NCBI RefSeq assembly: GCF_019739195.1
Contig: NZ_JAHHDS010000003.1
Location: 1,054,001 to 1,118,000, forward strand
Direction: 5' to 3'
Length of the DNA: 64,000 bases
DNA from: Microcella sp.
GTDB taxonomy: Bacteria > Actinomycetota > Actinomycetes > Actinomycetales > Microbacteriaceae
Positions 37,239 to 44,997 of the stretch are shown one piece after another (positions within the stretch are counted from its first letter, which is position 1; each line of letters starts with the position of its first letter). The notes beneath the pieces are model-generated. The model ran no database searches, was not told the DNA's origin, and saw only the letters and a list, made by a program, of their open reading frames with translations. Made by a program: the position numbers and the translations under genes.

Positions 37239-37244
37239 TAGGCT
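37239..37244 (+). promoter_or_regulatory. Candidate -10 box (TAGGCT) of leaderless pxpA
   Basis: TAGGCT lies six bases before the pxpA ATG, and no ribosome site is present. This fits a transcript starting at the ATG. Confidence 0.5.
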
Positions 37245-37250
37245 CTCGTC

Positions 37251-38003
37251 ATGCCGACCGTCGACCTCAATAGCGACCTCGGCGAGTCGTTCGGTGCGTG
37301 GACGATGGGCGACGACGCCGCGATGCTGCCGCTCGTGACCAGCGCCAACCTCGCGTGCGGGTTCCATGCCGGCGATCCCTCGGCCATGCTCGCGGCGAGC
37401 CGCACCGCGGTGCTGCACGGCGTCGCGATCGGCGCGCATCCCTCGTATCGAGACCTGGCCGGATTCGGTCGGCGCGACATGGAAGTGCCTGCCGAACAAC
37501 TGCACGCCGACCTGCTGTACCAGGTCGCAGCGCTCAGCGGCGTCACCGCGCATGCGGGCGGGCGCGTCGCCTACGTGAAGCCGCACGGCGCGCTCTACAA
37601 CCGCATCGCGGTCGATCTCGAGGTCGCCGAGGTCGTCGCTGACGTCGCCCGAGCGCTCGACCTGCCCGTGCTCGGTCTGCCCGGCTCGGCGATCGCTGCC
37701 GCGTGCGATCGGGCCGGCGTGCGGTTCGTGCGCGAAGCCTTCGCCGATCGCGGCTACCTCGCCGACGGCACCCTCGCCCCGCGGTCGCTCGACGGCGCCG
37801 TGCTCACCGACCCGGCCGAGGTCGCCGAGCGCGCTGTGCGCATCGCCACTGAGGGTGTCGTGATCGCCCTCGACGGCACCGAGATCTCTGCGCGCGTCGA
37901 CTCGCTCTGCGTGCACGGCGACACCCCCGGCGCCGTCGAACTCGCGCGCAGTGTGCGAGCAGCCCTCGACGCGGCGGGCGTCGAGGTCACCGCGTTCGCA
38001 TGA
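37251..38003 (+). CDS. pxpA: 5-oxoprolinase subunit A (LamB/YcsF)
   Basis: PxpA works with PxpBC to open 5-oxoproline to glutamate at the cost of ATP. The 250-residue LamB/YcsF protein starts VDLNSDLGESFGAW and contains NLACGFHAGDP, IGAHPSYRDLAGFGRR and YVKPHGALYN, all typical signature strings. It is the first gene of a three-gene operon with four-base overlaps and probably starts leaderless. Confidence 0.97.
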   Translation: MPTVDLNSDLGESFGAWTMGDDAAMLPLVTSANLACGFHAGDPSAMLAASRTAVLHGVAIGAHPSYRDLAGFGRRDMEVPAEQLHADLLYQVAALSGVTAHAGGRVAYVKPHGALYNRIAVDLEVAEVVADVARALDLPVLGLPGSAIAAACDRAGVRFVREAFADRGYLADGTLAPRSLDGAVLTDPAEVAERAVRIATEGVVIALDGTEISARVDSLCVHGDTPGAVELARSVRAALDAAGVEVTAFA

Positions 38004-38626
38004 GGCTGCTGCCCTGCGGTGACCGCGCGCTGCTCGCCGAGTTCGACACTCTCGAGTGCGCACTCGCTGCGCAGATGACCTGGAGCGCTGCCGCTCACGC
38101 TGGCATCGTCGAACTCGTGCCGGGCGCGCGCACGGTGCTCGTGCGCATCGATCCGATCGTGACCGGGCTCGGCGCGACCGAGCAGTGGCTGACGGCGCAC
38201 CTGCCCGCCGACGCGGAGTCACGTGTGCCGTCGTCAGGCTCGATGATCACGGTGCCGGTGAGCTACGACGGAGATGATCTCGCCGTCGTCGCCGAGGTGT
38301 GGGGATGCTCGCTCGACGCCGTGGCAGCGCGGCACGCCGCCACCGAGTGGGTGTGCGCGTTCATCGGCTTCACCCCGGGTTTCGGTTACCTGACGCCCGT
38401 TGACGCAGACCTGCCCGCCCTGCCGCGCCGCGCGACCTCGCGGGCGGCGGTGCCGCCGGGATCGGTCGCCCTCGCCGCCGAATACTGCGGCATCTACCCG
38501 CGCGAGTCACCAGGTGGGTGGCAGCTGATCGGCCGCACGGCCGTGTCGCTGTGGGATGCCGAGCGAGACTCCCCCGCCCTCGTCACGCCCGGCACGCGCG
38601 TGCGCTTTGAGGCGGTGCACGGGTGA
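38000..38626 (+). CDS. pxpB: 5-oxoprolinase subunit B
   Basis: This 208-residue allophanate-hydrolase subunit 1-like (KipI) protein shows LLPCGDRALLAEF at the start, then ITVPVSYDGDDL, FIGFTPGFGYL and AGVAL-type EYCGIYPRESPGGWQLIGRT. It binds PxpC to form the ATP-dependent 5-oxoproline-opening complex. The start overlaps pxpA by four bases (ATGA). Confidence 0.96.
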   Translation: MRLLPCGDRALLAEFDTLECALAAQMTWSAAAHAGIVELVPGARTVLVRIDPIVTGLGATEQWLTAHLPADAESRVPSSGSMITVPVSYDGDDLAVVAEVWGCSLDAVAARHAATEWVCAFIGFTPGFGYLTPVDADLPALPRRATSRAAVPPGSVALAAEYCGIYPRESPGGWQLIGRTAVSLWDAERDSPALVTPGTRVRFEAVHG

Positions 38627-39519
38627 CCGCCGTGCGGGTCGTCGACCCCGGGCCTCTCGCGCTCGTGCACGACCTCGGGCGCCCCGGCCTCGCGTCGCTC
38701 GGTGTGAGCGCCTCGGGTGCCTTCGATCGGGCAGCTCACCGGCTCGCGAACCGGCTGGTCGGCAACGACGAGCACGACGCCGCGATCGAGTGCCTGCTTG
38801 GCGGGCTGCGGCTGGCACTGCCGGCGGGCACGTGGTTCGCGGTGACCGGAGCATGGAGCGACGCCGCGCTGGTCACCGCCGACGGGGTGCGCCGCGTCGT
38901 CGAGCCCCACACGGCGAAACGAACGGATGCTGATGCCGAGCTGCACCTCGGCCCCCTGGCGCACGGCCTGCGGTCGACGGTCGCCCTGCGCGGCGGGCTC
39001 GCCGTGCCGGCGGTGCTCGGCTCGCGCTCGCGCGACACGCTCGCCGGCCTGGGCCCCGAGCCGCTGCGCGCGGGCGATGTGCTGCCGCTCGGCCCCGAAC
39101 CCGCCACGTCCGTGCCGGTGGCCGACCTCGTGCCGGTCGATCCCCCCACCGACGGCGTCGTCGAGCTCGGGGTGCGCCCCGGTCCGCGCCACGAGTGGTT
39201 CACCGCCGAGGCCCACGGGCTGCTCACCGCGAGCGACTGGACGACCTCGGCCCGCAGCGACCGCACGGGAGTGCGCCTCGAAGGGCCCGCACTCGACCGA
39301 GTGCCCGACCGCGTGGGCGCAGAACTGGCGAGCGAAGGAATGCTGCGCGGGAGCATCCAGGTCTCACCCGACGGTGCGCCGACCGTGCTGGGGCCGGATC
39401 ATCCGGTGACGGGCGGCTACCCCGTCATCGCCGTCGTGGTCGACTCCTCGCTCGACCTGCTCGCCCAGCTGCGCCCCGGCCAGCCCGTGCGCCTGCGTCT
39501 CGTCACCGGGCACCGCTGA
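38623..39519 (+). CDS. pxpC: 5-oxoprolinase subunit C
   Basis: This 298-residue allophanate-hydrolase subunit 2-like (KipA) protein has VVDPGPLALVHDLGRPGL and ASGAFDRAAHRLANRLVGN at the N-terminus and LRGGLAVPAVLGSRSRDTLAGLGPEPL in the middle. It ends with the GGYPVIAVVVDSSLDLLAQLRPGQPVRL motif region. GTG 38623 overlaps pxpB by four bases. The 3' end overlaps the convergent ABC-F gene by 17 bases. Confidence 0.96.
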   Translation: MTAVRVVDPGPLALVHDLGRPGLASLGVSASGAFDRAAHRLANRLVGNDEHDAAIECLLGGLRLALPAGTWFAVTGAWSDAALVTADGVRRVVEPHTAKRTDADAELHLGPLAHGLRSTVALRGGLAVPAVLGSRSRDTLAGLGPEPLRAGDVLPLGPEPATSVPVADLVPVDPPTDGVVELGVRPGPRHEWFTAEAHGLLTASDWTTSARSDRTGVRLEGPALDRVPDRVGAELASEGMLRGSIQVSPDGAPTVLGPDHPVTGGYPVIAVVVDSSLDLLAQLRPGQPVRLRLVTGHR

Positions 39520-41170
39520 CCGCGCCCAGCGCGAGCTCGGCGCCCGACCAGCGGCGGCGCAGCCAGCGGTCGTGGCTCGCCACGACGACCGCGCCGGGGT
39601 GCGTGCCCAGCGCGTCTTCGAGCTCGGTCGCGAGCCGCAGCGAGAGGTGGTTCGTGGGCTCGTCGAGCAGCAGCACGTGCGGCGGTCGCCCGAGCACGAG
39701 CGCGAGCTCGACCCGGCGCTGCTGCCCGACCGAGAGCGTTCCGGCCGGACGATCGAGGTCGCGCTCGCCGAGCAGCCCCAGGGTCGCGAGCGGCACCGCG
39801 GAGGCCCGCCCCTCACCGAGCGCCGCCGCATACAGTTCGCGCGGGGTGCGGTGCGGCTCAGCCAAGCGCGTGTCTTGCGCGAGCACTCCCACGCGCACGC
39901 GGGGCCGTGCCGTGCGCCTGCCGGCATCGGGCGGGATGCTCGCCGCGAGCACCCCGAGCAGCGTCGACTTGCCCGCTCCGTTCGGGCCGGTTATGAGCAT
40001 CCGGTCTCCGGCCCGCAGCGCGAGCGTCACGGGCGCGAGTCGGCGGTCGACCGCGGCGTGCTCGATCGCGACGAGCGGATCATCGGTCTCGAGCGCGGCG
40101 ATGCCCGGAGGCAGCCCCGCGAAACGCAGCGGCTCGGGCGGCGGCGTGAGCTGGTCGCGCTCGAGCTCGTCGAGCCGTCGCTCTGCGTCGCGCACGCGCC
40201 GGCTGATAGCGACCTCGATGGATGCCTGCTTGAAGTTGCGCACGAACTTGTCGTTGTCGCGCACCCTACGGTCGGGGTTGCCGAGCTCGCGAGCGGTGAC
40301 CTGCACGGTCTGGCGCAACTGCACGAGCTCTCGCTGCTCGAGCTCGTAGGTGCGCGCCCAGCGCCCGTGCTCGCGCGCCTTCTCGGCCAGGTAGTCAGTG
40401 AAGCCGCCGCCGTAGCGCACCGCCTGCCCTCCCCCGTTCTCGCCGGTCGCGGCACGACGGCTCGGGTCGAGGTCGACGAGCTCCGTAGCAACCTCGTCGA
40501 GCAGGGCGCGGTCGTGGCTCGCGAGCAGCACTGGCCCGTGCCAGCCGAGCAGGTGCTCACGCAGCGACTCGACCGCCCGATCGTCCAGGTGGTTGCTCGG
40601 CTCGTCGAGCACGAGCGCGTCGGGGCGGCTCAGCAGCAGTGCCGCGAGCGCGAGCCGACTGCGCTGGCCTCCCGAGATCTCACCGAGCGGAGTCGGCAGC
40701 GGGATGCTCGCCACCCCGAACGCGTCGAGCAGGGCGTCGCGGCGCGCGTCACGGCTCCACAGCTCGACCCGCTCGGCCTCGTCGAGAGCGGCGGCATACA
40801 CTTCGGCCGCCGCGGGGTCGCTATCGAGCCCTGCCGCCGCCGCTTCGAGTCGTAGTTCGAGGTCGAGCAAGGGGGCTTCGGCCGCCTCGAGGATGCTCGA
40901 GACGGGCATCCGCGCCTCGAACGGCACCTCTTGCGGCAGCCAGCCAAGCCGCACGGGGCGCGCGATCTCGCCACCGTCGGGCTCGTCGACCCCCGCGAGC
41001 AGGCGCAGCAGGGTCGACTTGCCCGCGCCGTTCTCGCCGATCAGGCCGACGCGTGCGCCCGCGGGCACGACGAGGTCGACGTCGCGCAGCACGGCGCGGC
41101 CGTCAAGAATTCGGGTGACGCCGCGCGCGATGAGGGGCGCACGGTCGCCGGAAGACAGGGTTGTAGACAA
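39503..41170 (-). CDS. ABC-F family ATPase
   Basis: This 555-residue soluble protein has two ABC domains and no membrane helices, so it acts on the ribosome rather than as a transporter. Walker A motifs are GENGAGKST and GPNGAGKST. Signatures are EISGGQRSRLAL and TLSVGQQRRVELAL. Walker B motifs are DALVLDEPSNHLD and HVLLLDEPTNHLS. A charged linker between domains is about 75 residues (TYELEQRELVQLRQTVQVTA to ERDQLTPPPE). It may be a translation factor or an antibiotic-protection protein; the sequence does not decide. The start is TTG 41170. A candidate leaderless mini-ORF lies 77 bases upstream. Confidence 0.93.
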   Translation of the reverse strand: MSTTLSSGDRAPLIARGVTRILDGRAVLRDVDLVVPAGARVGLIGENGAGKSTLLRLLAGVDEPDGGEIARPVRLGWLPQEVPFEARMPVSSILEAAEAPLLDLELRLEAAAAGLDSDPAAAEVYAAALDEAERVELWSRDARRDALLDAFGVASIPLPTPLGEISGGQRSRLALAALLLSRPDALVLDEPSNHLDDRAVESLREHLLGWHGPVLLASHDRALLDEVATELVDLDPSRRAATGENGGGQAVRYGGGFTDYLAEKAREHGRWARTYELEQRELVQLRQTVQVTARELGNPDRRVRDNDKFVRNFKQASIEVAISRRVRDAERRLDELERDQLTPPPEPLRFAGLPPGIAALETDDPLVAIEHAAVDRRLAPVTLALRAGDRMLITGPNGAGKSTLLGVLAASIPPDAGRRTARPRVRVGVLAQDTRLAEPHRTPRELYAAALGEGRASAVPLATLGLLGERDLDRPAGTLSVGQQRRVELALVLGRPPHVLLLDEPTNHLSLRLATELEDALGTHPGAVVVASHDRWLRRRWSGAELALGAVSGAR

Positions 41171-41235
41171 GGGGCACCGCCGGGGTTCGCAGGATTCCCG
41201 CCGGGCTCAGCCTCGGGCGCGGGACGATCGACTGC

Positions 41236-41259
41236 TTACAGCTCCACGTGACCAGGGTA
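41236..41259 (-). promoter_or_regulatory. Candidate -10 box and leaderless tripeptide ORF before the ABC-F gene
   Basis: TACCCT (41259-41254) is followed after six bases by GTGGAGCTGTAA (41247-41236), encoding Met-Glu-Leu-stop. The 65 bases between this stop and the TTG start could act as an attenuation leader. The case rests on spacing only. Confidence 0.35.
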
Positions 41260-41280
41260 GCGGCCGCACCCCGTGCCGGT

Positions 41281-42171
41281 CTAGCGGGAAGCGCGCTCCG
41301 CGGTCTCGACGACGTTGGCGAGCAGCAGCGCGCGCGTCATGGGGCCGACGCCGCCGGGGTTGGGCGAGATCCACGAGGCGACGGTCGCGACATCGTCGGC
41401 CACGTCGCCCGCGATGCGCGAGACCCCCGTGTCGGGGTCGACGAGCCGCGAGACTCCCACGTCGAGAACGATCGCGCCGGGCTTCACGTCGGCGGCTCGC
41501 ACGATGCCGGGTACGCCTGCGGCAGCGACGATGACGTCGGCGCGACGCAGGTGCGACGCGAGATCGGTCGTGCCGGTGTGCGTGAGCGTCACGGTCGCGT
41601 TGTACTCGCGTCGCGTGAGTAGCGAGCCGATTGCCCGCCCGACCGTGACGCCGCGGCCAATGACCACCACATCTTTGCCCGCCCACGACAGCCCGTGCCG
41701 CTCGACGAGCTCGATCACACCGCGCGGCGTGCACGGCAAGGGCGTGTCGATCTCACGGTCGACCCGTAGCACAAGGCGGCCCAGATTCGTGGGGTGCAGC
41801 CCGTCGGCATCTTTGTCGGGATGCACGCGCTCGAGAATCGCGTCGGTGTCGAGGTGCTTTGGCAGCGGCAGCTGCACGATGAAGCCCGTCACCGCCGGGT
41901 CGGCGTTCAACTCGTCGATGACGGATTCGAGCTCGGCCTGCGTCGTCGTGTCGGGCAGATCGCGGCGGATCGACGCGATGCCGACCTCTGCGCAGTCTTT
42001 GTGCTTACCGGCGACGTACCACTGTGAGCCCGGGTCGTCCCCGACGAGCACGGTCGCGAGGCCCGGAACGATGCCCCGCTCGCGCAGCGCCGTCACGCGC
42101 TCGGTGAGTTCGGCCTTGATCGCCGCGGCGGTCGCGGTGCCGTCGAGCCGCTGTGCGGTCGAAGCACTCAC
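41281..42171 (-). CDS. folD: Methylenetetrahydrofolate dehydrogenase/cyclohydrolase FolD
   Basis: FolD interconverts 5,10-methylene-, methenyl- and 10-formyl-THF using NADP. The 296 residues include [18 protein letters not shown] (catalytic Lys in YVxxKxK), [21 protein letters not shown], the nucleotide-binding [17 protein letters not shown] (GRS..VGxP is here GRGVTVGRA) and [10 protein letters not shown]. The start is GTG 42171, three bases downstream of the glyA stop, so it is in one operon under the ZTP riboswitch. Confidence 0.97.
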   Translation of the reverse strand: MSASTAQRLDGTATAAAIKAELTERVTALRERGIVPGLATVLVGDDPGSQWYVAGKHKDCAEVGIASIRRDLPDTTTQAELESVIDELNADPAVTGFIVQLPLPKHLDTDAILERVHPDKDADGLHPTNLGRLVLRVDREIDTPLPCTPRGVIELVERHGLSWAGKDVVVIGRGVTVGRAIGSLLTRREYNATVTLTHTGTTDLASHLRRADVIVAAAGVPGIVRAADVKPGAIVLDVGVSRLVDPDTGVSRIAGDVADDVATVASWISPNPGGVGPMTRALLLANVVETAERASR

Positions 42172-42173
42172 GC

Positions 42174-43451
42174 CTACAGCCCCGGGTAGAGGGGGAACGC
42201 CTCGGTGAGCGCCTCAACGCGCCCGCGCAGCGCCGCCACATCGGGGTTCGGCATGAGCGCGTGCGCGATGATGTCGGCGACCTCGGTGAACTCGGTGTCG
42301 GCGAACCCGCGCGTCGCGAGCGCGGGGGTGCCGATGCGCACTCCACTCGTGACCATCGGCGGGCGCGGGTCGAAGGGCACGCCGTTGCGGTTCACGGTGA
42401 TGCCCACCGAGTGCAACACGTCTTCGGCTTCGAGCCCGTTCAGGGGCGACTCGCGCAGGTCGACGAGCGCGAGGTGAACATCCGTGCCTCCCGTCAGAAC
42501 GTTGACGCCCGCGGCGATCGCGTCGTCCTGCGTCAGCCGATCGGCGAGAATTTGGGCGCCGCGGATGGTGCGCTCCTGGCGCTCGACGAACTCTGGGGTC
42601 GCGGCGAGCTTGAACGCCACAGCCTTCGCGGCGATGACGTGCATGAGCGGCCCGCCCTGCTGGCCGGGGAAGACGGCCGAGTTGAGCTTCTTGAACAGCG
42701 ACTCGTCGTTGCTGAGAATAATGCCCGAGCGCGGGCCCGCGAGGGTCTTGTGCACGGTCGAGCTGACCACGTGCGCGTGGGGCAGCGGCGAGGGGTGCAG
42801 GCCGGCGGCGACGAGCCCGGCGAAGTGGGCCATGTCGACCCACAGCTTCGCACCGACCTCGTCGGCGATGGCGCGGAAGGCCGCGAAGTCGAGCTGGCGC
42901 GAGTAGGCCGACCAGCCGGCGATGATGACCGTCGGCTTGACCTCGAGGGCCTTGGCGCGCACGACATCCATGTCGACGAGCATCGTCTCAGGGTCGACGC
43001 CGTAGCTCGTGGCGTTGTAGACCTTGCCCGAAAAGTTGAGCTTCATGCCGTGCGTGAGGTGGCCGCCGTGGGCGAGCTCGAGGCCGAGGATCGTGTCGCC
43101 GGGCGCGGCGAGCGCGTGCAGCACGGCCGCGCTGGCCGAGGCGCCTGAGTGCGGCTGCACGTTCGCGAACTCGGCGCCGAACAGGCTCTTGGCGCGCTCG
43201 ATCGCGAGGTTCTCGGCGATGTCGACGAACTCGCAGCCGCCGTAGTACCGCTTGCCGGGGTAGCCCTCGGCGTACTTGTTGGTGAGCACCGAGCCCTGGG
43301 CTTCGAGAATCGCGCGCGGCACGAAGTTCTCGCTCGCGATCATCTCGAGGGTGTGGCGCTGGCGGCTGAGCTCTTGATCGAGCACCGCGGCAATCTCGGG
43401 GTCGACGTCGACGAGGGCGTCGTTGAACGAACTGGGGAGGCTGTCGGACAC
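42174..43451 (-). CDS. glyA: Serine hydroxymethyltransferase
   Basis: GlyA is a PLP enzyme that converts serine and THF to glycine and methylene-THF. The 425 residues show [35 protein letters not shown], the PLP-binding loop [16 protein letters not shown] with the Schiff-base Lys (about residue 232) and [12 protein letters not shown]. Start GTG 43451 has a strong AAGGAG six bases upstream. It lies directly downstream of a ZTP riboswitch and upstream of folD. Confidence 0.98.
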   Translation of the reverse strand: MSDSLPSSFNDALVDVDPEIAAVLDQELSRQRHTLEMIASENFVPRAILEAQGSVLTNKYAEGYPGKRYYGGCEFVDIAENLAIERAKSLFGAEFANVQPHSGASASAAVLHALAAPGDTILGLELAHGGHLTHGMKLNFSGKVYNATSYGVDPETMLVDMDVVRAKALEVKPTVIIAGWSAYSRQLDFAAFRAIADEVGAKLWVDMAHFAGLVAAGLHPSPLPHAHVVSSTVHKTLAGPRSGIILSNDESLFKKLNSAVFPGQQGGPLMHVIAAKAVAFKLAATPEFVERQERTIRGAQILADRLTQDDAIAAGVNVLTGGTDVHLALVDLRESPLNGLEAEDVLHSVGITVNRNGVPFDPRPPMVTSGVRIGTPALATRGFADTEFTEVADIIAHALMPNPDVAALRGRVEALTEAFPLYPGL

Positions 43452-43497
43452 GGGGGCTCCTTCATGGTCTGCCGGGCGCAGCCGGCTGTGGTCTGCT

Positions 43498-43575
43498 GCG
43501 GGGCCCAGGCGTACGGCCCCTCACCGTGTCGGTCGCTTCCTGATGGTGACCCATCTGAACGCCAGTCGCGACAGG
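43498..43575 (-). promoter_or_regulatory. ZTP (pfl) riboswitch upstream of glyA-folD
   Basis: The minus-strand leader contains GTCGCGACTGGCG (43572-43560), GGGTCACCATCAGGAAGCGACC downstream of it and the hallmark CCGTACGCCTGGGC near 43514-43502. These three conserved blocks occur in the order of the pfl/ZTP motif, which senses ZMP/ZTP that accumulates when 10-formyl-THF is low. A GC hairpin (GCCGG...CCGGC) lies between the aptamer and the ribosome site, so control may act on translation initiation. The one-carbon genes downstream fit the known regulon. Confidence 0.88.
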
Positions 43576-43579
43576 GGTC

Positions 43580-43585
43580 AGTCTA
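43580..43585 (-). promoter_or_regulatory. Candidate -10 box (TAGACT) for the riboswitch-glyA-folD transcript
   Basis: TAGACT on the minus strand lies about seven bases before the 5' edge of the ZTP aptamer. No good -35 was identified. Confidence 0.5.
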
Positions 43586-43667
43586 CCGCGCGGCGTCGGC
43601 AGGTGCGTGGTTCACAGGTCGGTTCGGGATGCTCGCCAAACGCATCGCGCCGCAGCGAACGTCCGAA

Positions 43668-44051
43668 TCAGTGACTCTCAGTGCGCTCGGCTTGCACCTG
43701 CCCCCGTGAATCGCGAGTAATGGCGGCATCGCGGCCGCGCCGAGCGGTCAATCTGGTCCATGCGTAGGCCTGAGCTGCGGCGACCGCCGCGAAGTAGACG
43801 AAAAGAACCAGGCCGGTCACGATCGTGCTCACGAGGTTGACCCACAGGTAACCAGTGATCACGGCGACAAAGGAGCCGATAGCCACGGAAACCCCAACGA
43901 ACGGGAACGCAAGGAAGCTGATGACGACAAGTACCCACCCCTCAGCATTCGCCACCTGAGCGGCTGCGCTTGCTCCCCCACCGATGGTTCCGATCACGAG
44001 CGCATACAACGCCACTGTCGACGAGCGACCTGGAGGCAGAGAAGCGATCAC
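43668..44051 (-). CDS. Small hypothetical membrane protein
   Basis: This 127-residue protein has three to four predicted membrane helices (about 14-30, 35-60, 62-95) and a charged C-terminal tail (TRLTARRGRDAAITRDSRGQ). No family was recognised. GTG 44051 overlaps the stop codon of the HigA-like gene by four bases (GTGA), so the two genes are probably co-translated. Whether it takes part in the toxin-antitoxin function is unknown. Confidence 0.65.
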   Translation of the reverse strand: MIASLPPGRSSTVALYALVIGTIGGGASAAAQVANAEGWVLVVISFLAFPFVGVSVAIGSFVAVITGYLWVNLVSTIVTGLVLFVYFAAVAAAQAYAWTRLTARRGRDAAITRDSRGQVQAERTESH

Positions 44052-44377
44052 GAAGCTCTCGCTATGTCGAGCGCCTGTACCCGTCCGAGGTCGAGGGTCT
44101 GGCGCGCGACCCACAGGTCGTGAGCATCCTGCATCACAAGCCAGCTCTCGGCGCTGCGGCCGACGGCCTTCGAGAGTCGCAGCGCCATCTCAGGGGTCAC
44201 GCGGCTCGTACCCTTGAGCACTCGGCTCAAGGTGGAAGGCGAGACGTCAAGCTGCGCTGCGAGCTCGCGCCCGCTCACTCCGAACGGCTCGAGATACACG
44301 GCCGCGAGGAACTCGCCCGGGTGGGGTGGGCTGTGCTCGCGGTTCAGGTAGTCCAGTTCACGTCCAGCACTCGACAT
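44048..44377 (-). CDS. HigA/VapI-type antitoxin-like DNA-binding protein
   Basis: This 109-residue XRE-family helix-turn-helix protein of the HigA class has the motif HPGEFLAAVYLEPFGVSGRELAAQLDVSPSTLSRVLKGTSRVTPEMALRLSKAVGRSAESWLVMQDAHDLW. No HigB-like toxin gene precedes it. Its only coupled neighbour is the small membrane protein gene. It is divergent from a RelE/ParE-type module 116 bases away. ATG 44377 (MSSAGRELDYLN) gives the normal length, and a longer in-frame start has no support. Confidence 0.85.
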   Translation of the reverse strand: MSSAGRELDYLNREHSPPHPGEFLAAVYLEPFGVSGRELAAQLDVSPSTLSRVLKGTSRVTPEMALRLSKAVGRSAESWLVMQDAHDLWVARQTLDLGRVQALDIARAS

Positions 44378-44493
44378 GAGTGCACCATACAAGGGGCACG
44401 TGCTGAGGGCTCCACAACTTTTGGACGGACTTCTTGCTTCCACAGATTGCCTCGTTCCTCTGCTTCGTCTGAGGTAGGCCGTAGAATCGCGCC

Positions 44494-44667
44494 ATGCGAT
44501 CCCGGGCAGACGAGGTGTCTACAACCAGCAAGGCCGACGTTGACGCTGCCTGGAACACTGAGATCGGCCTCCGAATCGAAGCGGTACTCACCGGAGCAGT
44601 TGAGTTGGAACCCTTCGAGACAACGCGCACGAAGGCTCGCGCGGTTCTCGACGACGTGCGTGGGTGA
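44494..44667 (+). CDS. Short addiction-module antitoxin
   Basis: This 57-residue protein reads MRSRADEVSTTSKADVDAAW, then NTEIGLRIEAVLTGAVELEP and ends KARAVLDDVRG. The middle matches the C-terminal half of the addiction-module component family (VDAAW..EI..RI..), but the N-terminal DNA-binding half typical of about 75-residue members is missing. A TAG lies two codons upstream of ATG 44494, so this is the longest possible protein in this frame. It overlaps the toxin start by four bases. Confidence 0.75.
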   Translation: MRSRADEVSTTSKADVDAAWNTEIGLRIEAVLTGAVELEPFETTRTKARAVLDDVRG

Positions 44668-44981
44668 CCCGGCGCGCACAGCTGCATCCGGAGGCAGTCA
44701 CAGAGTTTCTTGAAGCCGTTCGCTTCTATGAGCAACAACAAACGGGACTCGGCGAAAAGTTCGAAGCCGAGGTTGCTCAGGCAGTTGACGACGTCATCTG
44801 GAGTCCCGATGCGTGGCCCGAACTCACGGGCCACCGACGATCGACCGTTGTCCGAAGCCGCCGGGTCTCAGGTTTTCCTTACCGGATCGTCTACTTCGTG
44901 CACGACGACAACGTGGTGATTGTCGCCGTGGCTCACGAGCGACGGCACCCTGGCTACTGGAATCGTCGCGTCGACGGCTGA
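44664..44981 (+). CDS. RelE/ParE superfamily toxin
   Basis: This 105-residue small basic toxin-fold protein has LHPEAVTEFLEAVRFYEQQQTGLGEKFEAEV at the N-terminus, the core TVVRSRRVSGFPYRIVYFVHDDNVVIVAVAHERRHPGYW and an ending typical of RelE/ParE-like plasmid-stabilisation proteins. The R-x-F-P-Y-x-I-x-Y and AHxRRxPxYW signatures are intact, so it is probably functional. GTG 44664 is coupled to the upstream antitoxin. The target (ribosome or gyrase) is not determinable here. Confidence 0.9.
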   Translation: MTRRAQLHPEAVTEFLEAVRFYEQQQTGLGEKFEAEVAQAVDDVIWSPDAWPELTGHRRSTVVRSRRVSGFPYRIVYFVHDDNVVIVAVAHERRHPGYWNRRVDG

Positions 44982-44997
44982 ACGGTAGGCCCGAACT

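Noticed and set aside
41171-41280. WhiB7-type promoter before the ABC-F gene
   Set aside because: The AT-rich block expected upstream of a WhiB7-dependent -35 is absent, so that regulation is not claimed.
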